25,401 nucleotides of DNA from a virus: positions 1-25,401 of the IMG/VR virus record IMGVR_UViG_3300032215_000660; one strand, written 5' to 3'. The position numbers were made by a program, and so were the translations under genes. Below are positions 1-8,280 of this stretch, piece by piece. A model generated the notes under the pieces. It did no database searches and was not told the origin of the DNA. It worked only from the letters and a program-made list of their open reading frames with translations. The stretch's first letter is position 1. Each line of letters opens with the position of its first letter.

Positions 1-3000
1 GCCCCAATCACCTGAAGCATGTTCTTCCAATGCTTTCATCAATTGCTGTTCCTCAAGTGTGCCTAGAGCCTGATGATTAGAAATCAAATCTTCAATATGC
101 TTCAAATCCACATTGTTTGCGCCCTTACGAGAAGCAAAGAAGTCTTCAATGTTATGACCAGTATAAGCACTTCGTGATGAATTTAAATATTTTTCAATCT
201 GAGAAGATGATTGCATTTTTTCTCGTCCAAACAGGCTATCCATAATACCTGCAAAACGGGAACCTGCTGGGCCACCGCCTGCTAACTTCTTAGTATTAAC
301 TGCATCTAAGAAACCAGTTCCATAATGTCCTACAGCATTAGCATTGACAACATATTCACCATCTGAAAGCATGGCAGGAATGACATCATCTTTAGGTCCA
401 CCCGGTCCCTGAACTTTACCACCAGTTGCTAATCTAACTGCACCCAGACCGCCCCTTGTAATTTGTTCAATTCTAGAAACTCTTGCTGCAGCCTGATTAA
501 TATCAGGAGCAGTTCCAACTCCAGACATTGCAGCAACTTCAACTGCAGTAGATCCAACCTGACTTGCAATCTTTGCCATTGCCTGTTGAGTAATATGAAT
601 CAAATTTTCAAATTCTTTAACAACCAAATCTCCATGAGTAGCAGCAGTAGCACCAAGGTTAATTAATGCTGGAACAGCATTTCTACGCATACCCTCTCTA
701 ATTGCAGTAGAAAGTCCTTGTCCTGTTTTTTCAGATTCAACAGTTAATGCAGTAACTATTTGTTGATCCATATTATCAATAATTAATTTATATTCTTTTA
801 ATAACTCTGAACCAAACTGCGAGGTGACTGATTGCAGACCTGCTGTAGTACCAATTTGTGAACCCCTACCGTTTGCAATAAGTTCTTCATGAACAGATTT
901 TTGGGCTGATTCATACGCAGCCAAAACATCTTGAACTGCTTGCTTACGCATAGCCTGCCATTGCTCTGGCCCCATAGCATTACTAAAGAAATTATGAACA
1001 TCTTCACCAGTAGCACCATTTTGATGCAAGGCCGTCAATTGTGGAAGAACGGATGGACCCATTTGTTGCATAGCGCGGAGCATAGCAATTTTACTTGATT
1101 CAGAACTTGTAATATTTTCAAGGCTCATCGCTGGAGCATGTGCTTCTACAGACCAAGCCGCCGTGGACAATTTAAGATCCCGCAAAACTCTTTTAACAAT
1201 TTCTTCATCCTGCATCATAGATGGTGGAACAATTGGCATGGGGTTTTCTTTTAAGTTTCTATTTAATGCCACACCCGGTGAATTCGGAACATCAAAATAG
1301 CCGGGAACAACTGCAAGATTACCTAAAACATTTTGAGTTGCTTTATCTGTAACAAGATGGATAAATTCATTACCTTTAACTTTATTTCCAGAAGGAGTCT
1401 CATAAACAAATCCGGTTCTTCCTACATCTTCCCCTGCCCCTGATTTATTTACACTCATAGTGTTTAGTACTGGTGGAGTTGGCCTAGTAGCATTACCAAT
1501 AATTCCTATTGGTGAAGTTGGTCCACCAGTGGGCACAAATGGCATCCCTCCCGGCCCCACAGGACCACCAGACGGCCCATTAGGTGGAGGAACAATTCCT
1601 CCACCACTAACACCATTTATCTCAGCAGCACGCGCTATGGCATTTGTGTATCTAGTTAAAGCAGCAGTAAGAATATTTAATGATTCTTCTTGTTTCATCA
1701 TTGTTGCATTAAGATCTTTAGATAATGCTTCAGATGCAACCATAGCCTTATCTACTTCTTGGAAGTAATTGCTTAATCCTGCAAATGCTGTTGTTAATGA
1801 TTTAATTGGAGATGACCAACCGCCGCCTTCTGCAAAGCCGCCTCTAAACATTCTGAATAATTGTACAAGTTTAAATACTTGACCAACTAAGTTAGCCATA
1901 AGACCAGAGAACATGATGAGGGGGCCAAGCACTGCTGCTCCACCTAAAATGCCACCTAAAACATATTTTATTGGTCCTAATTTTTCAAATCCTTTAACAA
2001 TAAAATCAACTGCTTTAACAAGAATTGTAGCAACTTGAAGGAATGTTTCTCCAATTGGCATTAAATCTGCTTTTAATGTTTCAATTGCAATTTTAAATTG
2101 ACCGGAAGTTGATTCTTGAAGAGTTTTTGTCTGATTTGCTGCAATGTCAGAAAGTTGCTTAGCACTAAGACCCATCATCTGCATAACTTTTGCAGACTGT
2201 GTGCCAGATTGATTAAAGTTATCCAATAATGCTGTCATACGAGACATTTGGAATTTACCAAAGATGTCAGTAATGGCTTGCTGCCTAGCCAATGGGGTTA
2301 ATTTAGAAAGTGCTTGCTGCAATGCTTCAATCATACCAACAACATTGCCAGAATTTTTATTAACAATTCCAAGAATATCTACACCAAAAACTTTAAGTGA
2401 ATCTACTGCCGTTTTAGTAGGAGAAATTAATCTACCAAGCGAGTTCTTAAGTGCGTTAGCACCTTCACCTGCTGCTACACCACCCTCTTTCATGGCTACA
2501 AGCATTGCTACAGTATCTTTATATGAACCACCAAGGTTTCTTACAACTGGACCAACGCGAGGAATAGCATCAATCAGATCCCTCATAGTTGTGCTAGTAG
2601 CAGCCTGCGCTGCGCTGAAGAAATTAAGTGCAGTTGCAGTCTCATCTGTACTTAATTTATACGCACTTTGAAGGGCAATTGTTGCTTTCATTGCTGTTTG
2701 TCTGTCAGATTCACCAAGAACCATAGCCTTAGTTACTGTTTTTGTAAGACCAAGAAGTGAGTTTCCTGTGTATCCCGCCGCAGCAAGGTCTGCGGCTACA
2801 CCAGCAGTTTCCTGTGCAGTTTGTCCATACGTTCTAGCCATTTCCTGACTAAGTTGAACAACTTGAGTGCGAATACTAGCAATTTCTTGTTGTGAAGGAA
2901 GAATTGATGAGAATGCTCCACCGGCCTTACCACCAACACCATATACGGCTTGCATTTTACGCAAATTTTGATCTACTTGATAGAACATGGCTGCCATTGC

Positions 3001-3582
3001 TCCACCTGCTGCCATAAGGGGAACTGTAAGACCAACAGTCAACTGACGACCGGCCCACTGAGTATTCTTACCAAAATTAATAAGTTTAGTAGTGCCATCC
3101 ATCATAGCCGTATTTAATGCTTTTTGATAAATTTGAGCAGTTTTCATCTTGTCTGCAACACCAGACATATCAGTAATTACTTGAGCATATCCACCTTTTT
3201 GAGATGGAATAACAAATGATTTAGCAACTTTTGCTTGAGCCTGAGCAATTTGATTAAGTTCCTCAACAACACCCGTTCTGCTACGCTTAAACATTGAATA
3301 ATATTCACCTAAACTAAATTGACCTCTAGACAATTTAGTTGTTAAATGATCAGTAGCATCAGCAAGTTTAACTTGCTCAACATTAAAACCTTTTGTTGTT
3401 TGAATTACTTTAAGAAAATCTTGCTCATAACTTTTAAGTTGAGCATTTAATTGAGTATTTAAACCTTTACCAATTTGCGTATTCTGCAAATCGTACATAG
3501 CAGTTTTAAGTTTCTTTATTTCCGAAATGGCTGGAAGAAAGTTAGCGGTACCAACTATGTTAAGGTTAATATTTTGGGTCAT
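1..3582 (-). CDS. Tail tape measure protein (TP901-type), C-terminus cut by window edge
   Basis: The frame is open from the ATG at 3582 down to base 1, about 1,194 codons, with no stop, so the 3' end lies outside the window. The N-terminal half resembles the TP901 tape-measure core: long Ala/Gln/Lys-rich helical stretches and a phrase beginning QWAGRQLTVGLTVPLMAAGG. A Gly-rich hydrophobic segment (ILGGAAVLGPLIMF) lies near residue 550, a Pro/Gly linker near 660-695, and GPGGPKDDVIPAMLSDGEY near 1065; the last motif recurs in actinophage tape measures. Known role: it sets tail length and leaves during DNA ejection. Its ATG overlaps the stop of the frameshifted chaperone ORF (ATGA), the usual order of chaperone then tape measure. 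Family identification is from reading the protein, not a search. Confidence 0.93.
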   Translation of the reverse strand, partial: MTQNINLNIVGTANFLPAISEIKKLKTAMYDLQNTQIGKGLNTQLNAQLKSYEQDFLKVIQTTKGFNVEQVKLADATDHLTTKLSRGQFSLGEYYSMFKRSRTGVVEELNQIAQAQAKVAKSFVIPSQKGGYAQVITDMSGVADKMKTAQIYQKALNTAMMDGTTKLINFGKNTQWAGRQLTVGLTVPLMAAGGAMAAMFYQVDQNLRKMQAVYGVGGKAGGAFSSILPSQQEIASIRTQVVQLSQEMARTYGQTAQETAGVAADLAAAGYTGNSLLGLTKTVTKAMVLGESDRQTAMKATIALQSAYKLSTDETATALNFFSAAQAATSTTMRDLIDAIPRVGPVVRNLGGSYKDTVAMLVAMKEGGVAAGEGANALKNSLGRLISPTKTAVDSLKVFGVDILGIVNKNSGNVVGMIEALQQALSKLTPLARQQAITDIFGKFQMSRMTALLDNFNQSGTQSAKVMQMMGLSAKQLSDIAANQTKTLQESTSGQFKIAIETLKADLMPIGETFLQVATILVKAVDFIVKGFEKLGPIKYVLGGILGGAAVLGPLIMFSGLMANLVGQVFKLVQLFRMFRGGFAEGGGWSSPIKSLTTAFAGLSNYFQEVDKAMVASEALSKDLNATMMKQEESLNILTAALTRYTNAIARAAEINGVSGGGIVPPPNGPSGGPVGPGGMPFVPTGGPTSPIGIIGNATRPTPPVLNTMSVNKSGAGEDVGRTGFVYETPSGNKVKGNEFIHLVTDKATQNVLGNLAVVPGYFDVPNSPGVALNRNLKENPMPIVPPSMMQDEEIVKRVLRDLKLSTAAWSVEAHAPAMSLENITSSESSKIAMLRAMQQMGPSVLPQLTALHQNGATGEDVHNFFSNAMGPEQWQAMRKQAVQDVLAAYESAQKSVHEELIANGRGSQIGTTAGLQSVTSQFGSELLKEYKLIIDNMDQQIVTALTVESEKTGQGLSTAIREGMRRNAVPALINLGATAATHGDLVVKEFENLIHITQQAMAKIASQVGSTAVEVAAMSGVGTAPDINQAAARVSRIEQITRGGLGAVRLATGGKVQGPGGPKDDVIPAMLSDGEYVVNANAVGHYGTGFLDAVNTKKLAGGGPAGSRFAGIMDSLFGREKMQSSSQIEKYLNSSRSAYTGHNIEDFFASRKGANNVDLKHIEDLISNHQALGTLEEQQLMKALEEHASGDWG

Positions 3583-4198
3583 GAGGTTTCATCAATCTCC
3601 ATGTAGCCAAGTCCGAATCCGATACCGAATCCTTCCATCGCAGCAGAGAGTCCCTTCAAATCTGTAATATCATTTGTAACTTCTTCTTCATCAAGATCGA
3701 TACCTTGGATAGCAGCAGCGAACTTTCGATCCCGACTTTCCTTTTCTCTTATTGCGTTAACGGTTACAATCAACTCTTCGACGCACATGGTTGATTCCAG
3801 TTCGTCGTAGTTCATCCATTTTCCCAATAAGAAAACCTCGCTTTCTAATGCAACAAGATCTAGTTCATCCCAAGAAGATCCGCTGCCTGTGGAGGGTTTG
3901 GGTCATTAATGTTTAACCCTCCAGCAACTTCAAGAATCTTCATAAGGGTGGGAACTTCAATAATGTCTTCAAATAATTCTTTATCTTCTGACAACTCAGG
4001 CTTGAATTGTTTCATACAAACCATTGCTGCCTCAATAAAGATTTCCATTGCCTGTTCTTCAGTCGTAATATTTGGGTCATCTAATTTTTTAACAACTTCG
4101 GTAAACTTTTTTAAATTTTTAATTGTGAGCGGTCTAATGGAAATATCTTCACCATTAGAAAGTTGAATATCTACAACTTCATAGACTGTATTAGCCAT
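3579..4198 (-). CDS. Tail assembly chaperone long form (gpG-T-like) made by -1 frameshift
   Basis: This is the product predicted if ribosomes slip back one base at 3896-3902 while reading the short chaperone ORF. Frame 0 runs from 4198 to 3896 (101 codons); the -1 frame then continues PSTGSGSSWDELDLVALE and on to the TGA at 3579-3581, giving about 206 aa. The -1 frame is open only downstream of a TGA at 3903-3905, so slippage must occur after that point, and the slippery heptamer is exactly there. An independent start for the downstream ORF would be a TTG at 3827 without a clear Shine-Dalgarno sequence, which makes the fusion the better reading. Known role: the long form bridges tape measure and tail tube during assembly. 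The stop overlaps the tape measure ATG. Confidence 0.85.
3860..4198 (-). CDS. Tail assembly chaperone, short form (gpG-like)
   Basis: 112 aa, acidic and helical, starting at an ATG with a good GGAGG six to ten bases upstream (4204-4208). The N-terminus (MANTVYEVVDIQLSNGEDISIRPL) and the tail ending in NDPNPPQAADLLGMN are typical of the short chaperone encoded between major tail protein and tape measure in siphoviruses. The ORF terminates at a TAG (3860-3862), while a fraction of ribosomes should shift into the -1 frame 36 bases earlier. A hairpin terminator sits between the major tail protein and this gene, which would lower its expression relative to the tube protein. Assignment rests mainly on gene order, size and the frameshift signal. 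Confidence 0.85.
   Translation of the reverse strand: MANTVYEVVDIQLSNGEDISIRPLTIKNLKKFTEVVKKLDDPNITTEEQAMEIFIEAAMVCMKQFKPELSEDKELFEDIIEVPTLMKILEVAGGLNINDPNPPQAADLLGMN
3896..3902 (-). other. Programmed -1 ribosomal frameshift site C CCA AAC
   Basis: Read on the minus strand in the chaperone frame, the codons are GAC CCA AAC CCT. The heptamer C CCA AAC fits the X XXY YYZ rule exactly in the correct phase, and slippage into CCC AAA joins the two chaperone ORFs without a stop. The position, close to the end of the first ORF and just before the tape measure, is the classical place for this signal in tailed phages. No stimulatory downstream structure was worked out. Confidence 0.85.
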
Positions 4199-4239
4199 GC
4201 AATCCTCCAGTTTTTCTATTTGATTATATCAAAATCTCT

Positions 4240-4275
4240 AAACAAAACATAAATACCCCGCAATAAGCGAGGTAT
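4240..4275 (-). terminator. Hairpin terminator after major tail protein
   Basis: 4253-4261 (ATACCCCGC) pairs with 4267-4275 (GCGAGGTAT) around the loop AATAA, nine pairs with one G-T wobble when read on the minus strand. It is followed by a T-rich run (TTTATGTTTTGTTT). It lies 27 bases past the stop of the major tail protein and before the chaperone, consistent with partial termination after a highly expressed gene. Confidence 0.75.
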
Positions 4276-4302
4276 CTATGTATAACTTTATTAAATTATA
4301 GA

Positions 4303-5106
4303 TTAACCGTAAACACGATCAAGGATGATTCCGTATTCAGAGCCTGTTGTAGATCCACCACCAGTTGCACCGTAACCTGATCCATCTTCTGGAAGACAAC
4401 GGAAAGAAACTGGGTAAACAGTTGCACCATCACGCTTTAGAGAGTGAGAAACTGTCTCAGTCTGAATTGCACGACGAGCAACATAAATACGTTCTTTCTT
4501 AATATTGCTTACTGCGTTGATATTTGCGCCTGCGGATGCAGAACCAGTACCAGATGTAACAGGAGTGTTGAAAGTTTCACCGATAAATGCTGGAGCATTA
4601 CCAATAAGAACAACAGTTCTTTCTACTGGAGCGTCACCAATTGCACCTGCCTGAAGGTTAATGTGCTGAGAAGAACCAGTTGTTCCCTGTACATTCTGCA
4701 ATGTATCAACAGCGGCACCAGCAGAAGTCAAGAACTGTTCGTTTTGACCGAAGATAACGTGGATGTTTTCCAATGTACCTTCATCAAATTCTGTACGAAG
4801 AGTTACCTTTACAGACTGCTTAAACAAACGTGCTGCGTCAAGTAACTGGTCAACCATAACATCAGAATAACCGGGTTCATATGAAATTTCTACACCATTG
4901 CTAGTGTAGCCAATATCACGCCAGTATGATGATGCTGTAGTAGTAAGGTATGCATAGGCACCAGTACCTGAAGATGAGTTAGTTCCTGCTCCATCAGCAA
5001 TCTGATATGGGAATGTTGCTGAAGAAAGGTTGGGGCGGCCTGCGCCTGAACCATTAGATACAATTACGCGAGCGGCACCTACAAGAATATTTTTTGCATT
5101 AGCCAT
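4303..5106 (-). CDS. Major tail (tube) protein
   Basis: 267 aa beginning MANAKNILVGAARVIVSNGSG, rich in Ser, Thr, Gly and Ala with beta-strand character throughout, no Cys-rich or membrane segments. Features such as SNGVEISYEPGYSDVMVDQL and VTLRTEFDEGTLENIHVIFG match actinophage tail tube proteins. Known role: it polymerises into the tail tube around the tape measure. It lies between the tail terminator and the chaperone, the standard place. Its leader (AAAAGGTAGGTGA then an A/T spacer, 5115-5127) is nearly identical to that of the capsid gene, and a hairpin terminator follows, both consistent with high expression. Assignment is by position and sequence character. Confidence 0.9.
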   Translation of the reverse strand: MANAKNILVGAARVIVSNGSGAGRPNLSSATFPYQIADGAGTNSSSGTGAYAYLTTTASSYWRDIGYTSNGVEISYEPGYSDVMVDQLLDAARLFKQSVKVTLRTEFDEGTLENIHVIFGQNEQFLTSAGAAVDTLQNVQGTTGSSQHINLQAGAIGDAPVERTVVLIGNAPAFIGETFNTPVTSGTGSASAGANINAVSNIKKERIYVARRAIQTETVSHSLKRDGATVYPVSFRCLPEDGSGYGATGGGSTTGSEYGIILDRVYG

Positions 5107-5114
5107 TTTTTATT

Positions 5115-5127
5115 TCACCTACCTTTT
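5115..5127 (-). promoter_or_regulatory. Strong shared ribosome-binding leader of the major tail protein
   Basis: AAAAGGTAGGTGA ends eight bases before the ATG. It resembles the 16S-complementary AAGGAGGTGA with one extra T. The same 13-mer precedes the major capsid gene (9465-9477), and the related AAAAGGTAGGC precedes the LamG protein (17159-17169). No other gene in the left arm was seen to use it. Confidence 0.7.
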
Positions 5128-5179
5128 GCCAAAAAATTGACAATTTCACTTCCTCAATACTATGATATCATAATTAATT

Positions 5180-5686
5180 CTAGAAACGACCATTTGGATC
5201 TGTTATTCTGCTGTAGCAAAATAGCACATCGATATATCCTGTTTTAAGGCCGCCTTCGTATTCTGAGGGAAGGGGAGATTTTATACTTTGAATTGCTGAA
5301 TAATAATATAAATAATTACTAGAAGCAATATTGAATGTTTTAATATCTTTTGCTGAATCATCATATCTTCTAAAAAGATCTGTCATAAAATTAACAATTG
5401 CTGCTGCTTCATCATATCGTGGAGAATAAACCATAAAATTAATTAATTCATGAGAAATCCACCACTGAGTATCGGTTGGCAATGTTTCACACTGATAAAC
5501 AATATATGTTTGACCACTAAGTAAATTATTAAATTCAGGAACTTGCTGTTCTGGAATAATGGGAATAATTGCGGTATCAAACCCGTCTGCATAATAGTTA
5601 GATTCATTTAAAATACTTGCATTTTTTAATTGATCCCATAAATAAAGTCTAATTTCATTTATTGCTAATGAATAATAATCTGCCAT
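5180..5686 (-). CDS. Tail terminator protein
   Basis: 168 aa, starting MADYYSLAINEIRLYLWDQLK. The pattern of an N-terminal helix followed by strands and a late PLPSEYEGGLKTGYIDVLFCYSR fits tail terminator proteins, which cap the tail tube and join it to the neck. It is located directly upstream of the major tail protein, as expected. Its ATG overlaps the stop of the preceding gene (TAATG at 5684-5688), indicating coupled translation. Assignment is by gene order and general sequence character; the fold could not be tested here. Confidence 0.75.
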   Translation of the reverse strand: MADYYSLAINEIRLYLWDQLKNASILNESNYYADGFDTAIIPIIPEQQVPEFNNLLSGQTYIVYQCETLPTDTQWWISHELINFMVYSPRYDEAAAIVNFMTDLFRRYDDSAKDIKTFNIASSNYLYYYSAIQSIKSPLPSEYEGGLKTGYIDVLFCYSRITDPNGRF

Positions 5687-6414
5687 TAGAATGTATCAAT
5701 CCCTAAAGAATATTTTTCTGATGTTTGTTTAATAGAATTAATTACTTCTGTTCTACTAGAATTAGGACGATTTAAAACAGTAGCAACACAATTCTCTATT
5801 TCTTTAATAATTCTTGAATTACTAATAACGGTTTCTGACCTAGCATTGTACCAAATTTCTGAGAAATTTCTTAAAGAATTAGTTGTTGCTTGACCACCGG
5901 GATGAAGAATGTTTATTATTTTATTCTTAGGTACAAAAACTAATCCATTTTCTTTATTCAAAAAAACAATAGTATTTTTAGTAACTATATGAATTGGCGT
6001 ATCGCTTTCCATAATTTCCATTTTATTTTTAAAAACATAATGAGAATTTACAGATTTTCCAGTAGTTCCCGGTTCAAGTAATTTAGATTTTATTGGAACT
6101 GGTTTGCTTGATTTTATAGGTATAAAGGTAATTTTTAATTTTCCATATTGAACATTTGTTCTTTTTATAAGAAAAAGTTTACTTGAAGGTCTACCAATTT
6201 CATTCCATTCATATAAATGATGATACTTTTTAGGATCAGTTTTTGCTGCTAAAGATAAATCTCTAATAAAAGCCTTAGTTGTAATTGTAAAAATTGCTTT
6301 ACCAATTTCTGTTAAAGCCATAGGAGAAACAGTTGTTTCTGCTTGTTGTACTTTTTGTTCTATTTTTTCTACAACATTATTAATATCTGATGGATTAATT
6401 AAAACTTGTATCAT
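5686..6414 (-). CDS. Neck / tail-completion protein candidate
   Basis: 242 aa beginning MIQVLINPSDINNVVEKIEQKV, with many Lys, Ile and Asn residues. It sits between the stopper-like gene and the tail terminator, where HK97-like and SPP1-like phages encode a tail-completion or head-closure protein. It overlaps the preceding gene by 20 bases and the next by one base (TAATG), so it belongs to a tightly coupled neck operon. I recognise no diagnostic motif; the role is inferred from position only. A second half around GLVFVPKNKIINILHPGGQATT is likely structured. Confidence 0.6.
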   Translation of the reverse strand: MIQVLINPSDINNVVEKIEQKVQQAETTVSPMALTEIGKAIFTITTKAFIRDLSLAAKTDPKKYHHLYEWNEIGRPSSKLFLIKRTNVQYGKLKITFIPIKSSKPVPIKSKLLEPGTTGKSVNSHYVFKNKMEIMESDTPIHIVTKNTIVFLNKENGLVFVPKNKIINILHPGGQATTNSLRNFSEIWYNARSETVISNSRIIKEIENCVATVLNRPNSSRTEVINSIKQTSEKYSLGIDTF

Positions 6415-6838
6415 TATCTTGCACCTGAACTCTTTTTAAAAGTCCTTCATAAAAATTTATTTTTCCTAGCGGATCAAGAACTGCGTGCAAAGAAATTACT
6501 TCAAATACTGTGGCTGGATTATTATATCTATCCATTTCTGTATATGCAATTTGACCATCTGAGGATGTAATTGAAGTAATTCTATTTCTTTTACTTAATG
6601 GTACAGCGCATTTAATTTTTAATTCTACATTTTCAAAATACATATTTTGATTATTTGTTTTAAAATCTTTTGCTTCACCATGACTACTAAAAGTACTTTT
6701 TAAAGGTTCTATTTTACAATCAATTGTTTTATCGTAGACCCAACTTCTACTAATGGCCCCACTATCGGTTTGAGAATTTTGTTGAATATAAACATCAACA
6801 GTCATATTCATAATGCTACCAATATAGGAATTAATCAT
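6395..6838 (-). CDS. Head closure / stopper protein (head-tail joining)
   Basis: 147 aa with a beta-rich pattern, starting MINSYIGSIMNMTVDVYIQQ. It contains DRYNNPATVFEVISLHAVLD, a stretch typical of stopper-type proteins that seal the capsid after packaging. The position after the connector and before the tail-completion gene supports this. The ATG overlaps the previous stop (TAATG at 6836-6840). Recognition is moderate: size, order and strand-rich composition agree, but no catalytic or binding motif is expected in this family. Confidence 0.7.
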   Translation of the reverse strand: MINSYIGSIMNMTVDVYIQQNSQTDSGAISRSWVYDKTIDCKIEPLKSTFSSHGEAKDFKTNNQNMYFENVELKIKCAVPLSKRNRITSITSSDGQIAYTEMDRYNNPATVFEVISLHAVLDPLGKINFYEGLLKRVQVQDNDTSFN

Positions 6839-7788
6839 TAGATAATTGTCATTCCAACATTACGATATTGATCAAGGATGTTATCTACAATAAGGTTGCC
6901 TGTTCCGTTAAAGGCTCCCCCAGCCATTTTAAATGAAGTGTCACTCATACTTACTTCACTTAAATATTTGATTCTCCAAGCAGCATCATTTGCCATCAAA
7001 TCACCCACCAGAAGGATTGCACATAATTTAATATCTATAGGAATATAATCCCATCCAACAGTTCCAAAAATTTTATATCTAGTAGATTCTCTAAATCTTC
7101 CATAATTTATAACAGTTGGGTCTACTTGATTATCGTACCTAACATCCCAACCAGCATTTACAATTCTAATTGATTTACCAGTTGGAGTTAATTCAATAGG
7201 AAGTCCAAAATAATTTACGGATGGACTTACAGTTGTATCATAAATTAAAACTCCATTTTCATACATTTGATCAATTGAAATCATTCTTTCTGTTAACCAG
7301 AGGGCATCGGAACCTGAACCAAATTGTTCTTGAAACCAGTAACGTCTGCCAAATGTTTGACCAGAGTAACCATGAATAAGCGTTCTAGCAATTTTTTCCA
7401 ATTGTTGAAGAACTTCTGCTGATTTATAATTTAAATCATTAGGGCTTGTTCCTAAATTGTAATAATCAATCAAATCAGATGTTGTAGCATAAGGAGTTAC
7501 AATTTCATTATATGTTGACTGTTTAGTTGCTATTCCACCTAATGTATAAGAATAATCTGTTCTTATAACCCTATTTAAAGATGTTAATGTTGGGGTTATT
7601 AAATATTCATATACCCCTTGAGAGCCTGTTGCAGAGGCGGTTCCTGTAACAAGGGCAGAGGAACTAGCGTTAACACTAGAAACATCGTAAATTGAAACAG
7701 AAACCGCTCCATCTGCTGCACTTTCAACGCCATTCTTAAGAATAGTAATTTGCAGTGTTTGAGTAGATCCATTATGAATCTCTTGCAA
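6838..7788 (-). CDS. Head-tail connector (adaptor) with N-terminal Ig-like extension
   Basis: 316 aa, TTG start at 7788 chosen because GGAGGTAA lies seven bases upstream. The first 100 residues look like an added beta-sandwich domain (NGSTQTLQITILKNGVES, then an alanine/serine/threonine-rich part). From about residue 100 (YATTSDLIDYYNLG) the helical adaptor begins, with LEKIARTLIHGYSGQTFG and, near the C-terminus, IKLCAILLVGDLMANDAAWR, which are typical of actinophage head-to-tail connectors. Known role: it forms a ring under the portal. Its stop overlaps the stopper start by one base. The N-terminal extension may be exposed on the neck; that is inference. Confidence 0.8.
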   Translation of the reverse strand: MQEIHNGSTQTLQITILKNGVESAADGAVSVSIYDVSSVNASSSALVTGTASATGSQGVYEYLITPTLTSLNRVIRTDYSYTLGGIATKQSTYNEIVTPYATTSDLIDYYNLGTSPNDLNYKSAEVLQQLEKIARTLIHGYSGQTFGRRYWFQEQFGSGSDALWLTERMISIDQMYENGVLIYDTTVSPSVNYFGLPIELTPTGKSIRIVNAGWDVRYDNQVDPTVINYGRFRESTRYKIFGTVGWDYIPIDIKLCAILLVGDLMANDAAWRIKYLSEVSMSDTSFKMAGGAFNGTGNLIVDNILDQYRNVGMTII

Positions 7789-7803
7789 TTAAATTACCTC
7801 CAT

Positions 7804-8196
7804 TTAGGAATAAAAATCCTGAACCTCTCTAGGAGTGGCTGGTCTAAATCCCTGTTCCGTATCAAAAACTTTTTGAGCATGTGACTCTGGCATTGCAATA
7901 AACGGGTGATCGGCAGTAAAATTGTATGGACCAACTTGATATGAAAAATTAGATCTATCCATTTTAACTAACAATGTTGGTTCTTTTTTCAATGCTTCAA
8001 TTCTTTCTTGTTGTTCTTTTTCCAAAGTAACATCATCTTTTGCTGCATTATTAAAACTTTCATACATTTCATAACTCACACCTTCTTCTTCTAAGAGAAG
8101 CACAAGGTCATTTTTAGAAATTTTTTCTGGCAAATCTACACCAAATTCGTCGGCTACTTTTCTAAGATCAGCCAATTTTAAATTATTAAAAGACAT
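7804..8196 (-). CDS. Small head protein with SAP/HeH-like N-terminus
   Basis: 130 aa. AAAGGA about six bases before the ATG at 8196 supports the start. Residues 5-40 (NLKLADLRKVADEFGVDLPE...LLLEEEG) form a two-helix motif like SAP, HeH or Rho N-terminal domains, which often bind nucleic acid. Residues 43-75 look like an acidic coiled coil, and the rest (SNFSYQVGPYNFTADHPF) is strand-rich. Genes of this kind commonly follow the capsid gene in actinophages, but their role is not established. It could be a head-completion or decoration protein. It follows the capsid terminator, so it should be expressed below the capsid. Confidence 0.7.
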   Translation of the reverse strand: MSFNNLKLADLRKVADEFGVDLPEKISKNDLVLLLEEEGVSYEMYESFNNAAKDDVTLEKEQQERIEALKKEPTLLVKMDRSNFSYQVGPYNFTADHPFIAMPESHAQKVFDTEQGFRPATPREVQDFYS

Positions 8197-8230
8197 TTTT
8201 TTTCCTTTCTTTCTATAAAAATTATATCAG

Positions 8231-8262
8231 AAAAGAAACAAGGGAGGCGTTTGCCTCCCTTG
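8231..8262 (-). terminator. Hairpin terminator after major capsid gene
   Basis: 8239-8248 (CAAGGGAGGC) pairs perfectly with 8253-8262 (GCCTCCCTTG) around a four-base loop. On the minus strand it is followed by TTTCTTTTCTG. It starts 19 bases after the capsid stop, a standard place for a terminator or attenuator that boosts capsid relative to downstream genes. Confidence 0.85.
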
Positions 8263-8280
8263 AATCTATGTGAGTTCATA

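Noticed and set aside
1460-1768. Plus-strand Pro/Gly-rich ORF of 102 codons
   Set aside because: It is antisense to the low-complexity Pro/Gly linker of the tape measure; base composition explains it.
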